Source: Gammaproteobacteria bacterium
GTDB taxonomy: Bacteria; Pseudomonadota; Gammaproteobacteria; DRLM01
Direction of reading: 5' to 3'
NCBI GenBank assembly: GCA_015490395.1
Contig: WFXX01000014.1
Coordinates: 1 to 7,563 of the forward strand
Length of the DNA: 7,563 nucleotides
A program made the translations under genes and the position numbers. The notes below the pieces were generated by a model. It did not search any database. It was given only the letters and a program-made list of their open reading frames with translations, and was not told where the DNA came from. Positions 6,782-7,563 of the stretch are shown in pieces (the stretch's first letter is position 1; each line of letters starts with the position of its first letter).

Positions 6782-7563
6782 TCAGCCCTCCTCGCGGACG
6801 GATCCCCGTTCCACGTGGAACACCCTCCAGTCGCTACCGGCGTTCTCCAGAAGGCTCTCACGGTCTGTGCCGGTGATGAAGGCTTGCTGCCCCAGCTCTT
6901 CCAGGAGACCCAGCAGGAGCCCACGGCGCTCACGGTCCAGCTCGGCCGCCAGGTCGTCCACCAGGAAAAGCACCCTTCCTGCCCGGCGGCGCAAGAGTTC
7001 CGCCTGGGCGAGGCATAGAGCGCAGACCAGCAGCTTCTGCTGCCCCCGGGAGAGAACCACACGCGCAGGCTTCCCCGCCACGGCCATCTCCAGCTCCGCA
7101 CGATGGGGCCCCCACGCGGTGTATCCCCTCTCCCTGTCGGCCTCCAGCCCATCCGCAAGGGCCTCACCCAAGCTCGTCCCCTCCCGCCATCCGCGCCGGT
7201 AGCCCAAATCCAGCCCCTCCATCCCGAGGAGGCGGCTAGCCAACATCGCGGCGACTGGCTGCAGTTCCACCACATAGGCAGACCGGTGGGTGTGCACTGC
7301 CTCGCCCCACGCCGCCAGTTCCCTGTCCCAGGCGCGCACCGCGGCATCGGGCAAGCCCTCGCGTAGCGCCCGGTTGCGCTGCTCCAGGGCCCGCCGGTAG
7401 CGGCGCCAGGCCTCCAGGAAGGACGGTTCCACGTGGAACACGCCCCAGTCGAGGAGACGACGTCGTTCCGAAGGTCCTCCTGTCACCAGGGTGTGGCTTT
7501 CAGGCCCTAGGAGGGCTAGGGGCAGGGCCTTGGCCAAGTCGGAGCGGGAGACGGACTCCCCCC
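6782..7563 (-). CDS. recF: DNA replication and repair protein RecF (partial, 5' end beyond window)
   Basis: RecF is a cytosolic SMC/ABC-like ATPase that works with RecO and RecR to load RecA at single-strand gaps. The visible 259 residues are the C-terminal part; family members are about 360 long, so roughly 100 residues including the Walker A motif lie beyond the right edge. Visible features, counted from the window edge, are TGGPSERRRLLDWGVFHVEP (27-46), the central helical arm, the HR-containing GPHRAEL segment (about 151-157), the ABC signature LSRGQQKLL (170-178), Walker B VLFLVDD (197-203) and the D-loop around AAELDRERRG. The last residues read VFHVERGSV. The frame is open to the edge with no frameshift. 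It lies upstream of gyrB in the same orientation, the classical dnaA-dnaN-recF-gyrB arrangement. Two parS-like palindromes lie inside the gene and both encode VFHVE. Confidence 0.96.
   Translation of the reverse strand, partial: GESVSRSDLAKALPLALLGPESHTLVTGGPSERRRLLDWGVFHVEPSFLEAWRRYRRALEQRNRALREGLPDAAVRAWDRELAAWGEAVHTHRSAYVVELQPVAAMLASRLLGMEGLDLGYRRGWREGTSLGEALADGLEADRERGYTAWGPHRAELEMAVAGKPARVVLSRGQQKLLVCALCLAQAELLRRRAGRVLFLVDDLAAELDRERRGLLLGLLEELGQQAFITGTDRESLLENAGSDWRVFHVERGSVREEG
6807..6822. other. parS centromere site 1 (ParB-binding palindrome) near the 3' end of recF
   Basis: Positions 6808-6821 read GTTCCACGTGGAAC, a perfect 14-bp palindrome. On the minus strand the 16-mer is TGTTCCACGTGGAACG, which matches 15 of 16 positions of the palindromic form TGTTCCACGTGGAACA of the chromosomal parS consensus known for ParB (Spo0J-type) proteins. 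An origin-proximal location is where chromosomal parS sites cluster. It overlaps RecF codons VFHVE. ParB binding is inferred from the match. Confidence 0.88.
7425..7440. other. parS centromere site 2 (ParB-binding palindrome) within recF
   Basis: Positions 7426-7439 repeat the identical 14-bp palindrome GTTCCACGTGGAAC, with minus-strand 16-mer TGTTCCACGTGGAACC, again 15 of 16 to the full palindrome. Its centre lies 618 bp from that of the first site. Two exact copies of a 14-base motif within one gene are very unlikely by chance, which supports true parS function. Like the other copy it reads VFHVE in the RecF frame. Confidence 0.88.

Overview
The window is ordinary-looking, GC-rich chromosomal DNA, most likely from a gammaproteobacterium. 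This rests on three things: a GyrB of the long form with the roughly 165-residue insert found in E. coli-type enzymes, a RecF very close to gammaproteobacterial homologues, and chromosomal parS sites of the GTTCCACGTGGAAC type seen in Pseudomonas-like genomes. The exact genus cannot be told from sequence reading alone.

Layout from left to right: thiC (minus strand, complete) starts at 1874. A 214-bp divergent intergenic region (1875-2088) follows, with short inverted repeats and candidate promoters. Next is a PCMT-family methyltransferase (plus, 2089-2742). A 151-bp gap (2743-2893) contains an AT-rich island with a near-palindromic operator-like site. Then comes a tolC-type outer membrane channel gene (plus, 2894-4237). 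It meets gyrB (minus, 4238-6664) tail to tail, with the two stop codons abutting. Upstream of gyrB, after 117 bp, lies the 3' part of recF (minus, running off the right edge). No intergenic stretch exceeds 300 bp.

The recF-gyrB order marks the neighbourhood of the chromosomal origin. dnaN and dnaA would be expected beyond the right edge, which is inferred and not seen. The most notable signal is inside recF: two identical, perfect 14-bp palindromes, 618 bp apart, that match the ParB-binding centromere site parS. Each one encodes the same pentapeptide VFHVE in RecF. The recF segment therefore appears to do double duty as a coding sequence and as part of the chromosome-segregation centromere.

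Functionally the genes are mostly independent: thiamin pyrimidine synthesis (ThiC), a methyltransferase of uncertain substrate, an outer-membrane export channel (TolC family), DNA supercoiling (GyrB) and recombinational repair (RecF). thiC shows no recognisable TPP riboswitch in its leader. The methyltransferase lacks two of the hallmark motifs of true isoaspartyl-repair enzymes. I found no mobile elements, tRNA or rRNA genes, or CRISPR arrays, and no clearly new multi-gene system.
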